Shown: positions 8,788-17,825, counted from the first letter of the stretch. The stretch: DNA of 64,000 bases from Streptomyces fradiae (GCF_041270065.1 NZ_CP065958.1:6386001-6450000); one strand, 5' to 3'. Notes: generated from the letters alone by a model not told the origin. Made by a program: numbers and translations.

Positions 8788-10302
8788 ATGAGCCCGATGA
8801 ACGCGAACGCGCAGCAGGTCGCGGGCGGTCCCGAGGTCGTCGTCGTGGGCGGCGGCATCTCCGGTCTCGCCGCGGCGCACCGACTCGTCACCGCGGGCGC
8901 CCGGGTGACCCTCCTGGAGGGCGGCGACCGGATCGGCGGAAAACTGCTCGCCGGGCAGATCGCCGGCGCCCCCGTGGACCTCGGTGCCGAGTCGCTGCTC
9001 GCCCGCCGCCCCGAGGCCGTCGCGCTCGCCGAACGGGTCGGCCTGGCCGGCCGCATCCAGGCCCCCGCCACCACCACCGCCTCCGTCTGGTCCCGCGGCG
9101 AGCTCGTGCCCATGCCGAAGGGCCATGTCATGGGCGTCCCCGCCGACGGCCGGGCCGTCGAGGGGCTGCTCTCCGCCGAGGCGGTCGAGCGGATCGGCCG
9201 CGACCGCGAACTCCCGCCGACCGAGATCGGCGAGGACATCGCCATCGGCGCGTACGTCGCCGAGCGCATGGGCCACGAGGTCGTCGACCGGCTCGTCGAA
9301 CCCCTCCTCGGCGGCGTGTACGCGGGCGACGCGTACCGCATCTCCATGAAGGCCGCCGTCCCCGCGCTCTTCCACGCCGCCCGCGCGCACGCCACCCTCG
9401 GCGAGGCCGTCCGCGCCGTGCAGCGGGCCGGCGCGGCCACCCCGAGCGACGCGGCCGGCGCCGGTACGGGCCTGGGCGGGGCCGGTTCCACCGCGGGCCC
9501 CACGCCGGGCCCCGGCGGCGCCCCCTTCGCCGGCCTCGAAGGCGGCGTCGGCACCCTCCCGCTCGCCGTCGCCGACGCGATCCGCGCCGCCGGCGGCACG
9601 ATCCTGACCCTTACCCCGGTCACGGAACTGCGCCGCACCGGCGCGACCGGCGGCTGGCAGGTCGTGACCCCGGACCGTACGTACACCGCCGACGCCGTCG
9701 TCCTCGCCACCCCCGCCGGGCCCGCCGCCGCGCTCCTCGGCGCCCACGCCCCGGCAGCGGCCACCGAACTGGCCGCCGTCGAGTACGCCTCCATGGCCCT
9801 GGTGACCCTCGCCTTCCAGCGCAGCGAGATCTCGGCCCTCCCGGGCTCCGGCTTCCTCGTCCCGCCCGTCGACGGCCACACCATCAAGGCCTCCACCTTC
9901 TCCAGCGCGAAGTGGCGCTGGGTGACCGACGGCGCCCCCGACCTCTTCGTCCTGCGCACCTCCGTCGGCCGGCACGGCGAGGAGGCGCAGGTGCACCGCG
10001 AGGACGCCGACCTCGTCGACGTCTCCCTCAAGGACCTGGCCGCCGCCACCGGACTCACCGCCCGGCCCGTCGCCTCCACCGTGACCCGCTGGCTCGGAGG
10101 GCTGCCCCAGTACCCGGTCGGCCACCTCGCCCGCGTCGAGCGGATCCGCGCCGCCGTCGCCGGCCTGCCCGGACTCGCCCTCGCGGGCGCCGTCTACGAG
10201 GGCGTCGGCATCCCCGCCTGCGTCGCCTCCGCCGAGCGCGCGGCCGACGAGATCATCGCCACGTCGAAAACCACCCACCCTGGTGCGGGGCACGCATCGT
10301 GA
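8788..10302 (+). CDS. hemG: HemY-type porphyrinogen oxidase (coproporphyrinogen III oxidase, CgoX)
   Basis: 504 residues. The N-terminal FAD dinucleotide motif [16 protein letters not shown] is followed by [10 protein letters not shown], which is typical of the HemY/PPO/MAO superfamily. The C-terminal FAD motif is around [21 protein letters not shown]. Residues of about 215-255 are a Gly/Ala/Pro-rich insert not expected in the core fold. In Actinobacteria HemY homologues oxidise coproporphyrinogen III to coproporphyrin III, so the older name protoporphyrinogen oxidase is probably misleading. The gene lies 17 bp upstream of hemQ, almost certainly in one operon. Confidence 0.93.
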   Translation: MSPMNANAQQVAGGPEVVVVGGGISGLAAAHRLVTAGARVTLLEGGDRIGGKLLAGQIAGAPVDLGAESLLARRPEAVALAERVGLAGRIQAPATTTASVWSRGELVPMPKGHVMGVPADGRAVEGLLSAEAVERIGRDRELPPTEIGEDIAIGAYVAERMGHEVVDRLVEPLLGGVYAGDAYRISMKAAVPALFHAARAHATLGEAVRAVQRAGAATPSDAAGAGTGLGGAGSTAGPTPGPGGAPFAGLEGGVGTLPLAVADAIRAAGGTILTLTPVTELRRTGATGGWQVVTPDRTYTADAVVLATPAGPAAALLGAHAPAAATELAAVEYASMALVTLAFQRSEISALPGSGFLVPPVDGHTIKASTFSSAKWRWVTDGAPDLFVLRTSVGRHGEEAQVHREDADLVDVSLKDLAAATGLTARPVASTVTRWLGGLPQYPVGHLARVERIRAAVAGLPGLALAGAVYEGVGIPACVASAERAADEIIATSKTTHPGAGHAS

Positions 10303-10319
10303 CGGGCGAGAATAGGCGT

Positions 10320-11033
10320 ATGAGTGCGCCCGAAAAGATCCCGAACGCCGGTAAGAAGGCGAAGGACCTCAACGAGGTCATCCGCTACACCCTGTGGTCT
10401 GTGTTCAAGCTGCGCGACGTTCTGCCCGAGGACCGGAGCGGCTACGCCGACGAGGTCCAGGAGCTGTTCGACCAGCTCGCCGCCAAGGACATCACCATCC
10501 GCGGCACGTACGACCTGTCCGGTCTGCGCGCCGACGCCGACGTGATGATCTGGTGGCACGCCGAGACGAGCGACGAGCTCCAGGAGGCGTACAGCCTCTT
10601 CCGCCGTACGAAGCTGGGCCGCGCCCTTGAGCCGGTCTGGTCGAACATGGCGCTGCACCGCCCCGCCGAGTTCAACAAGTCGCACATCCCGGCCTTCCTG
10701 GCCGACGAGACCCCCCGCGACTACGTCTCGGTCTACCCGTTCGTGCGCTCGTACGACTGGTACCTGCTGCCCGACGAGGACCGCCGCCGGATGCTCGCCG
10801 ACCACGGCAAGATGGCCCGCGGCTACCCGGACGTGCGCGCCAACACGGTCGCCTCCTTCTCGCTCGGCGACTACGAGTGGATCCTCGCCTTCGAGGCCGA
10901 CGAGCTGCACCGCATCGTCGACCTCATGCGTCACCTGCGCGGCTCCGAGGCGCGGATGCACGTCCGCGAGGAGATCCCGTTCTACACCGGCCGCCGCAAG
11001 AGCGTCGCCGACCTGGTGGCGGGCCTGGCCTGA
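10320..11033 (+). CDS. hemQ: Coproheme decarboxylase (HemQ/ChdC)
   Basis: 237 residues from the ATG at 10320. It belongs to the chlorite-dismutase superfamily. The actinobacterial hallmarks are [14 protein letters not shown], whose first Tyr is the likely radical residue, and the proximal haem His in [15 protein letters not shown]. It decarboxylates coproheme to haem b as the last step of the coproporphyrin-dependent pathway. Start choice: homologues begin with a short Ser/Pro/Lys leader, and the upstream cistron ends 17 nt before. It is a peripheral cytosolic enzyme that needs peroxide. Confidence 0.95.
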   Translation: MSAPEKIPNAGKKAKDLNEVIRYTLWSVFKLRDVLPEDRSGYADEVQELFDQLAAKDITIRGTYDLSGLRADADVMIWWHAETSDELQEAYSLFRRTKLGRALEPVWSNMALHRPAEFNKSHIPAFLADETPRDYVSVYPFVRSYDWYLLPDEDRRRMLADHGKMARGYPDVRANTVASFSLGDYEWILAFEADELHRIVDLMRHLRGSEARMHVREEIPFYTGRRKSVADLVAGLA

Positions 11034-11056
11034 CGGCCTCCCCGCACCGTTGACCC

Positions 11057-11089
11057 GGTCACCGCCCGGCGCCCAGCCGGGCGGTGACC
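11057..11089. terminator. Bidirectional terminator between hemQ and the secreted hydrolase
   Basis: GGTCACCGCCCGGC (11057-11070) pairs perfectly with GCCGGGCGGTGACC (11076-11089) around a 5-nt loop. It sits 24 bp after the hemQ stop and includes the stop codon of the convergent hydrolase gene, so it can serve both transcripts. Confidence 0.85.
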
Positions 11090-12738
11090 CCTTGACCCGG
11101 AAGATCAGACGGCCGGCGAAGCTTCGCCGCCCGCTCCAGCGACACCGGGTCCGGCTCCGGGTGCGGCGCGCATGACGCGCGCCGCACCGGCGTCCCTTCC
11201 GACGGGACCCTCGCCGCGTCCGGCACGGCGCCGGTGAGCAGATACCGCTCCAGATAGGCGTTCACGCAGGCGTTCGCGCCGCCCCCGATGCCGTGCGACC
11301 CGGCGTCCCGCTCGGTCACCAGCGCCGCGCCGCCCAGCCTGCGCTGCAACTCCAGGGCCCCTTCGTACGGCGCCGCCGCGTCCCGCTCCGCCGCCAGGAT
11401 CAGCACCGGCGGCAGCACCCCGGGCCCCGTCCGTACGTCCAGCGGCTTCTGCCGCGGCGTCGTCCAGTACGCGCAGGGCAGGTTCGCCCACACGTTGTCC
11501 CAGGTCTCGAACGGCGCCTGGCGCGCGAGCCGCGTGTTGTCCCGGTCCCAGAGCGCGAAGTCCTCGGGCCACGGCGCGTCGTTGCACTCCACCGCCGTGT
11601 AGACGGCCCCCGCGTTCCCCGGATCGGCCACCTCGGCGCCCTCCGCACGCCCGGGCGGCGGATCGGCCGGACCCGCCTGCGCGACCAGCGGCTTCGGATC
11701 GCCCTTCAGATACGCGCCGAGGGCGCCCGCCCGCGCGGCCCAGAACCGGTCGTCGTACAGCGCCTGCAGCATCGCCGAATGCAGCTGCCCGGGCCCGACC
11801 TTCCCGCCCGCCGGCGCCGCCGCCAGCTCGGCCCGCACCTTCTCGTAGCTCCGCGCCACCTCGCCGGCCGTCGCGCCGAGCCCGTACACCTCGTCGTGCT
11901 TCGCCGCCCACGTACGGAAGTCCGTCCAGCGCCGCTCGAACGCCAGCGACTGGTCGAGGTTGTTCACGTACCAGACCTGCTCCGGCGCCGGGTTCACCGG
12001 CGCGTCGAACACCATCCGCCGCACCCGGTGCGGGAACAGCGACGCGTACAGGGCCCCGAAGTACGTGCCGTAGGACGCGCCCATGTACGTCAGCCGCCGC
12101 TCGCCCAGCGCCGCCCGCAGCACCTCCAGATCGCGGGCGTTGTTCAGCGAGTGGTAGTGCCGCAGGGCCGCGCCCGTACGCCGGGCACAGCCGTCGGCGT
12201 ACGTCTTGGCGCGCGCGATCCGCTCCTGCTTGAACACCTCCGACGGCACGGTGGGCGCGAGCGTCGGCCCCTTCGTACGGTCCGCCGGGTCCTGGCACGA
12301 CACCGGCGCCGACCGGCCCACCCCGCGCGGGGCATAGCCCACCAGGTCGTACGCGGCGGAGATCCGCTGCCAGGCCGGGAGCCCGGCGGCCAGCGGGAAG
12401 TACGTCGACGAGGCCCCCGGCCCGCCCGGGTTGTAGACCAGGGCGCCCTGCCGCTCGGCCGCCGGCCCCGAGGCCTTCACCCGGCTGACGGTGAGCGGGA
12501 TCCGGGTGCCGTCCGGGTCCGCGTAGTCCAGCGGCACCCGCACGGTGCCGCACTCCACCGGCGCCGGCAGCTTCTCTGCCTTGGCACAGGGCCCGAAGGC
12601 GATCCCCGCGGCCGCCGCGGCCCGGGCGGCGGCGGTGACGCCCCGGCTCTCGGAGGGCGGGGCGTCGGCGCGGGGCACGGCGACGGCGGTGGGCGCGAGG
12701 AGAGCGGACAGCACGAGCGCGACGGACTTCATGCGCAT
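11059..12738 (-). CDS. Secreted alpha/beta hydrolase, tripeptidyl aminopeptidase (TAP) type
   Basis: 559 residues. A Sec signal peptide is visible (KSVALVLSALLAPTAVAVPRADA). The fold has NPGGPGAS (oxyanion region), the nucleophile elbow YMGASYGTYFG (Ser near residue 215), the acid in ILAAERDAAAPYEG and the His in DAGSHGIGGG, matching S33-family peptidases of the Streptomyces TAP/SlpD/SlpE group. Cysteines in FGPCAKAE and VECGTVRVP suggest disulfides. Members remove N-terminal peptides or amino acids outside the cell. It is 60 bp downstream of the TIGR04222-type genes on the same strand, so it could mature or trim their products; that link is inference. Confidence 0.85.
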   Translation of the reverse strand: MRMKSVALVLSALLAPTAVAVPRADAPPSESRGVTAAARAAAAAGIAFGPCAKAEKLPAPVECGTVRVPLDYADPDGTRIPLTVSRVKASGPAAERQGALVYNPGGPGASSTYFPLAAGLPAWQRISAAYDLVGYAPRGVGRSAPVSCQDPADRTKGPTLAPTVPSEVFKQERIARAKTYADGCARRTGAALRHYHSLNNARDLEVLRAALGERRLTYMGASYGTYFGALYASLFPHRVRRMVFDAPVNPAPEQVWYVNNLDQSLAFERRWTDFRTWAAKHDEVYGLGATAGEVARSYEKVRAELAAAPAGGKVGPGQLHSAMLQALYDDRFWAARAGALGAYLKGDPKPLVAQAGPADPPPGRAEGAEVADPGNAGAVYTAVECNDAPWPEDFALWDRDNTRLARQAPFETWDNVWANLPCAYWTTPRQKPLDVRTGPGVLPPVLILAAERDAAAPYEGALELQRRLGGAALVTERDAGSHGIGGGANACVNAYLERYLLTGAVPDAARVPSEGTPVRRASCAPHPEPDPVSLERAAKLRRPSDLPGQGVTARLGAGR

Positions 12739-12798
12739 CCCCTTCTAGGTGCGGGGCGGGGCTTCAGCGGACCCCAGCGCACCGCCCAAGTAAAGGAT

Positions 12799-13581
12799 CT
12801 ACGGCCGGTGTCGGGTGTCATGTACCCGAAAGGCGGTCCGGAAGGCGGCCCGCAGCTCCGGTTCGAGCACCGCCGTGCCCCGGCGGGCCAGGGCCGTCAT
12901 CGGGTCGCGGGGCGAGAGCTCCGCGAGCAGCCGGCGCCCGGCGGGGGAGGCCCAGCAGCCGGGCGCGTCGGCGCGGGCGACCAGCAGGCACAGGCCCGCC
13001 GCGAGCAGCGGCAGCGCGAACCAGGCGAGCACCGGGCCGCGTTCGCCCTCCGGCACCAGCAGTGCCGCCGCCGCGCCGAGCCCCAGGGTCAGCAGGAACG
13101 CGGCCCGCAGTCCCCGGCCGCCCGCCACCGTGGCCCGCCGCGCGGGCTCCGGCAGCGCGAGCCCGCGCGCCACCAGGCCGTCCGCGAGCGCCCGTACACA
13201 GGCCGCCTCGGCCACCAGCGGCCGGACCGCCGGGATCGGCGACTGCCCGTCCGGGCCGATCGCCCCGAGCACCGTCCGCTCCAGCTCGTCCCGCCCGCCG
13301 GCCGCGTCCACGACCGTCGCCCAGCCGGTGTGCGCGAGCAGCACGAGCCGCGCCCGGTGCAGGCTCACCAGGGTCAGGTCGGCGACCCGCAGCGGCCCGC
13401 CCGCGAGGTACGCCGCCTCCAGGACGGTCAGTTCGGGCGCCGCGCCCCGCCCCAGCAGGTCGGCCGTGACGGCGTCCCGGCAGGCCCGCGCGCAGGCGAT
13501 GCCGGTGACCACGAGGGCGACGAGGAACAGCGGGACCCAGACCATGATCCGGTTGTACGGCAGCGGGGCCGGGCCCGCCAC
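12799..13581 (-). CDS. TIGR04222-type membrane protein, short form
   Basis: 260 residues from a GTG at 13581; an ATG at 13545 is possible but lacks a ribosome-binding site. It has an N-terminal transmembrane span (VWVPLFLVALVVTGIA), two central spans (about 162-178 and 182-200), and a middle soluble segment whose motifs (AAYLAGGPLRVADLTLVSL, IPAVRPLVAEAA) match the neighbouring longer protein. It is a paralogue of the 13624-14646 product but lacks the cysteine tail. The end is RVHDTRHRP. It is likely co-transcribed (42 bp gap), and its function is unknown. Confidence 0.75.
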   Translation of the reverse strand: MAGPAPLPYNRIMVWVPLFLVALVVTGIACARACRDAVTADLLGRGAAPELTVLEAAYLAGGPLRVADLTLVSLHRARLVLLAHTGWATVVDAAGGRDELERTVLGAIGPDGQSPIPAVRPLVAEAACVRALADGLVARGLALPEPARRATVAGGRGLRAAFLLTLGLGAAAALLVPEGERGPVLAWFALPLLAAGLCLLVARADAPGCWASPAGRRLLAELSPRDPMTALARRGTAVLEPELRAAFRTAFRVHDTRHRP

Positions 13582-13623
13582 CGGAAAACGGTCCTAGGGC
13601 CTGTCCGGCGCCCCAGGAGCGCA

Positions 13624-14646
13624 CTACGAGCTGGAACCGCAGCTCGAACCGCTGCTGGAGGAGCAGGAACTGCCCGACGAGGACGAGCACGAACTGCCGC
13701 TGGACGAGGAGCAGCCGCTGACGCCGCCGCCCCCGGAGCACGAACTGCCGCTGGAGCACGAACTCCCGCCGCCCCCGCAGCCGCCGCCCTCGCCGCCGGC
13801 CGCCGCCGCGCACCACATCACGGGCAGCAGGGCGGCGTCGGACGAGGACGAGGAGGTGGACGGGTGGTGGTGGTGCGCGGCGGAGCGGCGCGGCGGCGGC
13901 GCCGGGCGGTAGCTGCGGGCCGTCGTGGCGAGCTGGTCGCGCAGTACGGGGTCGGGCAGCCCGGGCAGGCCCTGCAGGGTCACGAGCAGGGCCGGGTCCG
14001 CGACGGCCTGCGACCGGGCGAAGGCGTCGACCGCCGCCCGCCCCGCCGGAGTGACCCGCCGCTTCCCCGCGACCGCGCACATCACGGCCGCGGTCAGCGT
14101 GACCGCGAGCACCGGAAGCACCTTCAGGACGAAGGGCACCTGCCGCGGCCCGAAGCCGACGAGGTCGGGCAGCGAGAACATCAGGGCGAACAGCGTCGCC
14201 ATGCCGCAGAACATGCCCACGAAGGCCCCCCACACGCCCGCCGAGCGGCACGCCCGCGGCTGCAGGATCAGCCCGCGCGCGGCGAGCCCGTCGCCGATCT
14301 CCTGCACCGCCGGGTGCCGCATCACGGCGAACCGCAGCGGGCCAAGGGCCGCCGTCAGCGCACTCGACAGCTCCTGGAGGACCGCCCGCTCGACCGGGTC
14401 GTACGCGGTCGGCCGCAGCACCTGCACGATGCCGGGGCCGCCCACCATGAGCCGCCCGTCCGCATGCAGGGCGGTGATCGCCGTGTCGGCGACCCGGGCC
14501 GGGCCGCCGTTGAGGAACGCCGTCTCGTAACGGTCGTGCACCGCGACGCCGCCGGGCGGGGTGCGCCGGATCCGGCGCAGCTTGGCGACGAGGACGGCGG
14601 CGAACGGAGTGAAGAACAGGTAGTAGAGGAAGGCGATGGTGTTCAC
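13624..14646 (-). CDS. TIGR04222-type membrane protein with Cys/Ser/Gly tail, probable MNIO substrate
   Basis: 340 residues from a GTG that overlaps the stop of the DUF692 gene (GTGA). There is an N-terminal membrane span (1-20), a soluble domain ([39 protein letters not shown]) and two spans at about 150-200. A His/Ser linker ([12 protein letters not shown]) leads to a 57-residue tail (284-340) containing only Gly, Ser, Cys and a few others. Seven cysteines lie near 290, 297, 303, 312, 320, 328 and 336, the last four exactly eight residues apart. The domain is membrane-anchored; direct overlap with a DUF692/MNIO gene suggests that the tail cysteines are modified. What the modified tail does (metal binding, redox, signalling) is unknown. 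Confidence 0.8.
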   Translation of the reverse strand: MNTIAFLYYLFFTPFAAVLVAKLRRIRRTPPGGVAVHDRYETAFLNGGPARVADTAITALHADGRLMVGGPGIVQVLRPTAYDPVERAVLQELSSALTAALGPLRFAVMRHPAVQEIGDGLAARGLILQPRACRSAGVWGAFVGMFCGMATLFALMFSLPDLVGFGPRQVPFVLKVLPVLAVTLTAAVMCAVAGKRRVTPAGRAAVDAFARSQAVADPALLVTLQGLPGLPDPVLRDQLATTARSYRPAPPPRRSAAHHHHPSTSSSSSDAALLPVMWCAAAAGGEGGGCGGGGSSCSSGSSCSGGGGVSGCSSSSGSSCSSSSGSSCSSSSGSSCGSSS

Positions 14647-16040
14647 TCCTTCTCACCCCTTCCCAGTGCGGTCTTGCCCAGTGCGGTCTTGCTCAGTGCG
14701 GTACGGATCCGGTGGCCGAGGCGGGCCGCCGGGCCGGGCGGCCGGATGCCCGCCCGTTCCCGCCACCAGGCGGTGAGGCGGGCGCGGGCCGCGTCGTCCT
14801 CGGGGCGGCCGGCGACGAGCAGCGTCTCGACGAAGTCGAGGGCGTCGTGCCGGTAGCCGTCGGTCATGGAGCGCTTCCGGGCATACGCGAGGAAGGCCGG
14901 CCGGTACTCCGCGCCGAGGATCTCCGGCAGCTCCGGCGCCACCTTCGCCACCACGTCCGCCCGCTTGGCCGCGAGCGCCCGGCTCTGCACGCCGAGCCGC
15001 TTCACGTCGAAGCCCTCCGGCGCGGGCGTCCCGGCGACCAGCGCGGAAAGCAGCGCGGCCTCGGCGAGGCCGACCCGCTGCCGGGCCGCCGCCGCGTCGA
15101 CCGTACGGGGTGGGGGCACGGGTGCCGGCGTGCGTACAGGCACGGGCGCGACCGGCATCGCGCCGCCCGAGGCCCGGGCGCCCGCGCCGATCAGCAGCGG
15201 CCGGGACCGGGCGGTCTCCACCGTCGTACGGATCGCGGCCAGCTCGGCGGCCAGCTCCTCCGGCGCCGGGAACCGGTCGTCCCGCTCCAGGAGCACGCCC
15301 GGCGGGGCGACCCGCGCCGACAGGTCGGCGAGCACGTCGAGCACCGCCGGGGACACCGGGTGCGCGTGGGTGTCGTGCCAGACCCCGTCCCGCTCCAGGC
15401 CGCCCGCCACGTGCACGTACGCGAGGGACTCGACCGGCAGCGCGGACAGCGCCTCGGCCGGGTCCTCGCCCCGGTTGACGTGGTTGGTGTGCAGGTTGGC
15501 CACGTCGATGAGCAGCCGCACCCCCGTGCGCTCCACCAGCTCGGCCAGGAACTGCCCCTCCGTCAGCTCCTCGCCCGGCCAGGCGACCAGGGCGGCGATG
15601 TTCTCCAGGGCCAGCGGCACCGGCAGGGCGTCCTGCGCGATCCGCACGTTCTCGCAGAGCACGTCGAGGGCGTCCCAGGTGCGCGGCACCGGCAGCAGGT
15701 GCCCGGCCTCCAGGAGCGGCGTCGCGGTCAGCGGGCCCCCGGCCCGTACGAACGCGATGTGCTCCGTCACCAGCGGCGCCCCCAGCGCCTCCGCCTTCCG
15801 TGCGAGCGCGTCGAGCCGCCCGGCGTCGGGCCGGTCCGCCCCGCCGAGCCCGAGCGACACCCCGTGCGGCACGACGGTGACCCCGCGCCCCTTCAGCCGT
15901 ACCAGGGAGTCGGGCAGGTGGCCGGCGCAGATGTTCTCGGCGACGACCTCCACCCAGTCGACCCCGGCCAGCGCCTCGACCGCCTCCGCGATCTCCGGCC
16001 GCCACCCGATCCCGACCCCGAGCTTCTTCATGTCCCCCAT
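14643..16040 (-). CDS. DUF692/MNIO-family iron-dependent oxidase with extra C-terminal domain
   Basis: 465 residues from the ATG at 16040, which follows AAGGAGG by about 5 nt; a second ATG lies 9 nt on. Residues of about 5-285 are a TIM barrel with DUF692 metal-ligand motifs in order: VVPHGVSL (His59), VTEHIAF (His94), [36 protein letters not shown] and LLERDDR. A Pro/Ala linker (about 300-325) precedes a helical C-terminal domain (about 330-450). The family (MbnB, TglH and relatives) uses two or three irons to oxidise Cys residues of ribosomal peptides. The C-terminal domain could present the substrate, as MbnC-type partners do; this is inference. The end carries a repeated KTALG. Confidence 0.88.
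   Translation of the reverse strand: MGDMKKLGVGIGWRPEIAEAVEALAGVDWVEVVAENICAGHLPDSLVRLKGRGVTVVPHGVSLGLGGADRPDAGRLDALARKAEALGAPLVTEHIAFVRAGGPLTATPLLEAGHLLPVPRTWDALDVLCENVRIAQDALPVPLALENIAALVAWPGEELTEGQFLAELVERTGVRLLIDVANLHTNHVNRGEDPAEALSALPVESLAYVHVAGGLERDGVWHDTHAHPVSPAVLDVLADLSARVAPPGVLLERDDRFPAPEELAAELAAIRTTVETARSRPLLIGAGARASGGAMPVAPVPVRTPAPVPPPRTVDAAAARQRVGLAEAALLSALVAGTPAPEGFDVKRLGVQSRALAAKRADVVAKVAPELPEILGAEYRPAFLAYARKRSMTDGYRHDALDFVETLLVAGRPEDDAARARLTAWWRERAGIRPPGPAARLGHRIRTALSKTALGKTALGRGEKE
14664..14706 (-). repeat. 15-bp tandem repeat at the 3' end of the MNIO gene
   Basis: On the plus strand CAGTGCGGTCTTGCC (14664-14678), CAGTGCGGTCTTGCT (14679-14693) and a partial third copy follow one another. 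They encode the repeated pentad [10 protein letters not shown] just before the C terminus. The array stays in frame at any copy number. Confidence 0.9.
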
Positions 16041-16157
16041 GTCCCCCTCCTTCGGTCCCTGGGGTGATGGCCCCGAAGCCGTCGTTCGAATCCGCACCGC
16101 CGCACCTTCAGAGCTTGATTTGAGGTTCGCGGCACGGGATGCCCATGGTGGTGGGAC

Positions 16158-16188
16158 TTGAAGCTGCCGCTGCGGCAGCTTCTACGGT
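16158..16188 (+). promoter_or_regulatory. MerR/TipA-type promoter with 19-bp spacer and palindromic operator
   Basis: The -35 TTGAAG (16158-16163) and -10 TACGGT (16183-16188) are separated by 19 bp. The spacer is almost filled by the perfect inverted repeat GAAGCTGCCG-CTG-CGGCAGCTTC (16160-16182). Over-long spacers with a dyad between the hexamers are the hallmark of promoters activated by MerR-family proteins through DNA distortion. The predicted start is about 50 bp upstream of the MerR gene at 16245, implying autoregulation. Confidence 0.85.
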
Positions 16189-16244
16189 CGTGACCAGGGC
16201 CGGAGAGACCGGCCCGGTGAAGCGATCGTGAGGAGGAGGCGGGG

Positions 16245-17006
16245 ATGGACTGGCCGATCGCGGAGGTCGCCCGGATGTCGGGCGTGACCGCCCGGACCCT
16301 GCGGCACTACGACGAGATCGGCCTGCTGCCGCCCGCGCGGATCGGCTCCAACGGCCACCGCTACTACGGCGAGCGCCAGCTGCTGCTCCTGCAGCAGATC
16401 CTCGTCCTGCGCGGGCTCGGCCTCGGCCTCGATGACATCGGCCGGGTCCTGGCCGAGCAGGTCGACGAGGTGGCGGCCCTGCGCGGGCACCACCGGCGGC
16501 TGCTCGCCGAACGGGACCGGCTCGACACCCTGGCCGCCACCGTCTCCTGCACGATCGCCGAACTGGAGCAGTCCAGGAAGGACGACGCGCCCATGACCGT
16601 CAACCGCCCCGAGAACCTGTTCGACGGCGTCCGGCCCGCGCAGTACGAGGAGTCCCTGCGCGACTTCCCCGAGCACGCCGAAGCGGTCGCCCGCCGGGTC
16701 GCCGCGATGACCCCCGAGGACATCGAGGCCGGGCAGCGCGAGCGCACGGCCCAGATGATCCGCCTCGCCGAACTCATGGCCGCGGGCCACCCCGCCGACG
16801 CCGAGCCCGTGCGGGCCGAGATCGACGCCCAGTACCGGGCCCTGATCGCGCTGCGCCCGGTGACCGCCGAGGAGTACCGCGCGATCGGCCGCTCCTGCGT
16901 CGACAACCCCGCCTGGCGCGCGGCCTACGAGGCCGTCGCGCCCGGCCTGGCCGCGTACCAGCGGGACGCCATCGAGGCCCATGCCGCGAGCCGGCTCGGC
17001 GACTGA
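16245..17006 (+). CDS. MerR-family regulator with TipAS-like ligand domain
   Basis: 253 residues. The winged HTH (1-70; PIAEVARMSGVTARTLRHYDEIGLL) is followed by a coiled-coil dimerisation helix (about 75-110) and an all-helical C-terminal domain of about 140 residues (FDGVRPAQYEESLRDFPEHAEA...) like the antibiotic-recognition domain of TipA. An internal ATG at codon 117 (MTVNRPENLFDG) marks the domain boundary and could in principle give a TipAS-like short form. It is expected to bind drug-like ligands and activate the palindromic promoter just upstream. No obvious efflux target is adjacent. Confidence 0.9.
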   Translation: MDWPIAEVARMSGVTARTLRHYDEIGLLPPARIGSNGHRYYGERQLLLLQQILVLRGLGLGLDDIGRVLAEQVDEVAALRGHHRRLLAERDRLDTLAATVSCTIAELEQSRKDDAPMTVNRPENLFDGVRPAQYEESLRDFPEHAEAVARRVAAMTPEDIEAGQRERTAQMIRLAELMAAGHPADAEPVRAEIDAQYRALIALRPVTAEEYRAIGRSCVDNPAWRAAYEAVAPGLAAYQRDAIEAHAASRLGD

Positions 17007-17021
17007 CCGTCCTTCCGCCGA

Positions 17022-17738
17022 TCAGGCGCCGTCGGCCGCCCGGATCCCGAGCGCCGGGTACTCGGACACCACCGTGCACGAGCCCGGCGCGATCTCGGTG
17101 AAGCCCGCGTCCTGGACCACCGGGAGCTCGCCCGACGTGAGGTGCGGCCAGCGGGCCGGGTCGGCGGTGCGGACGGAGAGGGGGAAGCCGGCGGCGCGCC
17201 AGGCCTTGCGGTCGGCGTCGGACAGACGCCACCAGAGGAGCTGCGCGCCGTGGCCGGTCTGGGCCATCGTCTTGCCGGCCGACATGTCGAGCTCGGGGTT
17301 GAGCCACAGCACGGGCCACTCCGCCGGGGCCGGGCCCGGCGCCGCCGGGTCCTCCAGGTCGGTGCCCGAGACCTGGAGCCGGGCCAGGTCCTTGGGCCAG
17401 CCGTCCAGCGGGACCGGCGGGAAGACCCGTACCTCCGTGCCCTGAGCACTCGTCACCGTCAGACCCGGCAGGGCCTCCGCGCGGCGCCACTCCGCACCGC
17501 GCGCCCGGCGCACCACCTTGCGGATCCGGGCGTCCTGCCAGTCCTCGATGGCCCGCGCCCACTCGCCCTCGCCCTGCGAGCGCTCGTCCGCCAGGATCTC
17601 CAGGACCGCGCGGGCCGAGGTCTCCAGGGCGTCGGTACGGGCCGGGGGCGCGGCGCGCTCGATGCGCACCACGAGGGGGAGGACGAACTGCGGCTTCTCG
17701 TCACGGGGATCGTTGTCAGGGAGGTCGTTGCTGCTCAC
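17022..17738 (-). CDS. Pth2-like peptidyl-tRNA hydrolase domain protein
   Basis: 238 residues from a GTG at 17738. The C-terminal half resembles the Pth2 (bacterial/archaeal-type peptidyl-tRNA hydrolase) fold: ELDMSAGKTMAQTGHGAQLLWW matches the K-x-x-x-Q-x-x-H/A helix near the active site, and DAGFTEIAPGSCTVV matches the terminal strand with D...T/PG...T. The N-terminal ~110 residues are specific to Streptomyces. The role is probably release of peptidyl-tRNA or binding of tRNA-like ligands. It is convergent with MerR and divergent from the AIM24 gene. Confidence 0.7.
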   Translation of the reverse strand: MSSNDLPDNDPRDEKPQFVLPLVVRIERAAPPARTDALETSARAVLEILADERSQGEGEWARAIEDWQDARIRKVVRRARGAEWRRAEALPGLTVTSAQGTEVRVFPPVPLDGWPKDLARLQVSGTDLEDPAAPGPAPAEWPVLWLNPELDMSAGKTMAQTGHGAQLLWWRLSDADRKAWRAAGFPLSVRTADPARWPHLTSGELPVVQDAGFTEIAPGSCTVVSEYPALGIRAADGA

Positions 17739-17825
17739 CCGGCAAGTCTGCCACCGCGCGGCGGAAGCCTGCCCCGAGGGAGGGTTCCTTGTGGGAACGG
17801 GACGTTCCGGGACAGGATGCCTGCC

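Noticed and set aside
7188..10079. 963-codon leftward frame and 1113-codon rightward frame (7692-11033) around the flavoenzyme and haem genes
   Set aside because: Only the segments coinciding with the flavoenzyme, HemY and HemQ frames make sense; the rest is low-complexity shadow.
11293..14856. 1187-codon open frame antisense to the hydrolase and TIGR04222-type genes
   Set aside because: Arg/Pro/Gly-rich translation with no domains; its third-base pattern is the mirror of the real genes. Long antisense frames are expected at this G+C.
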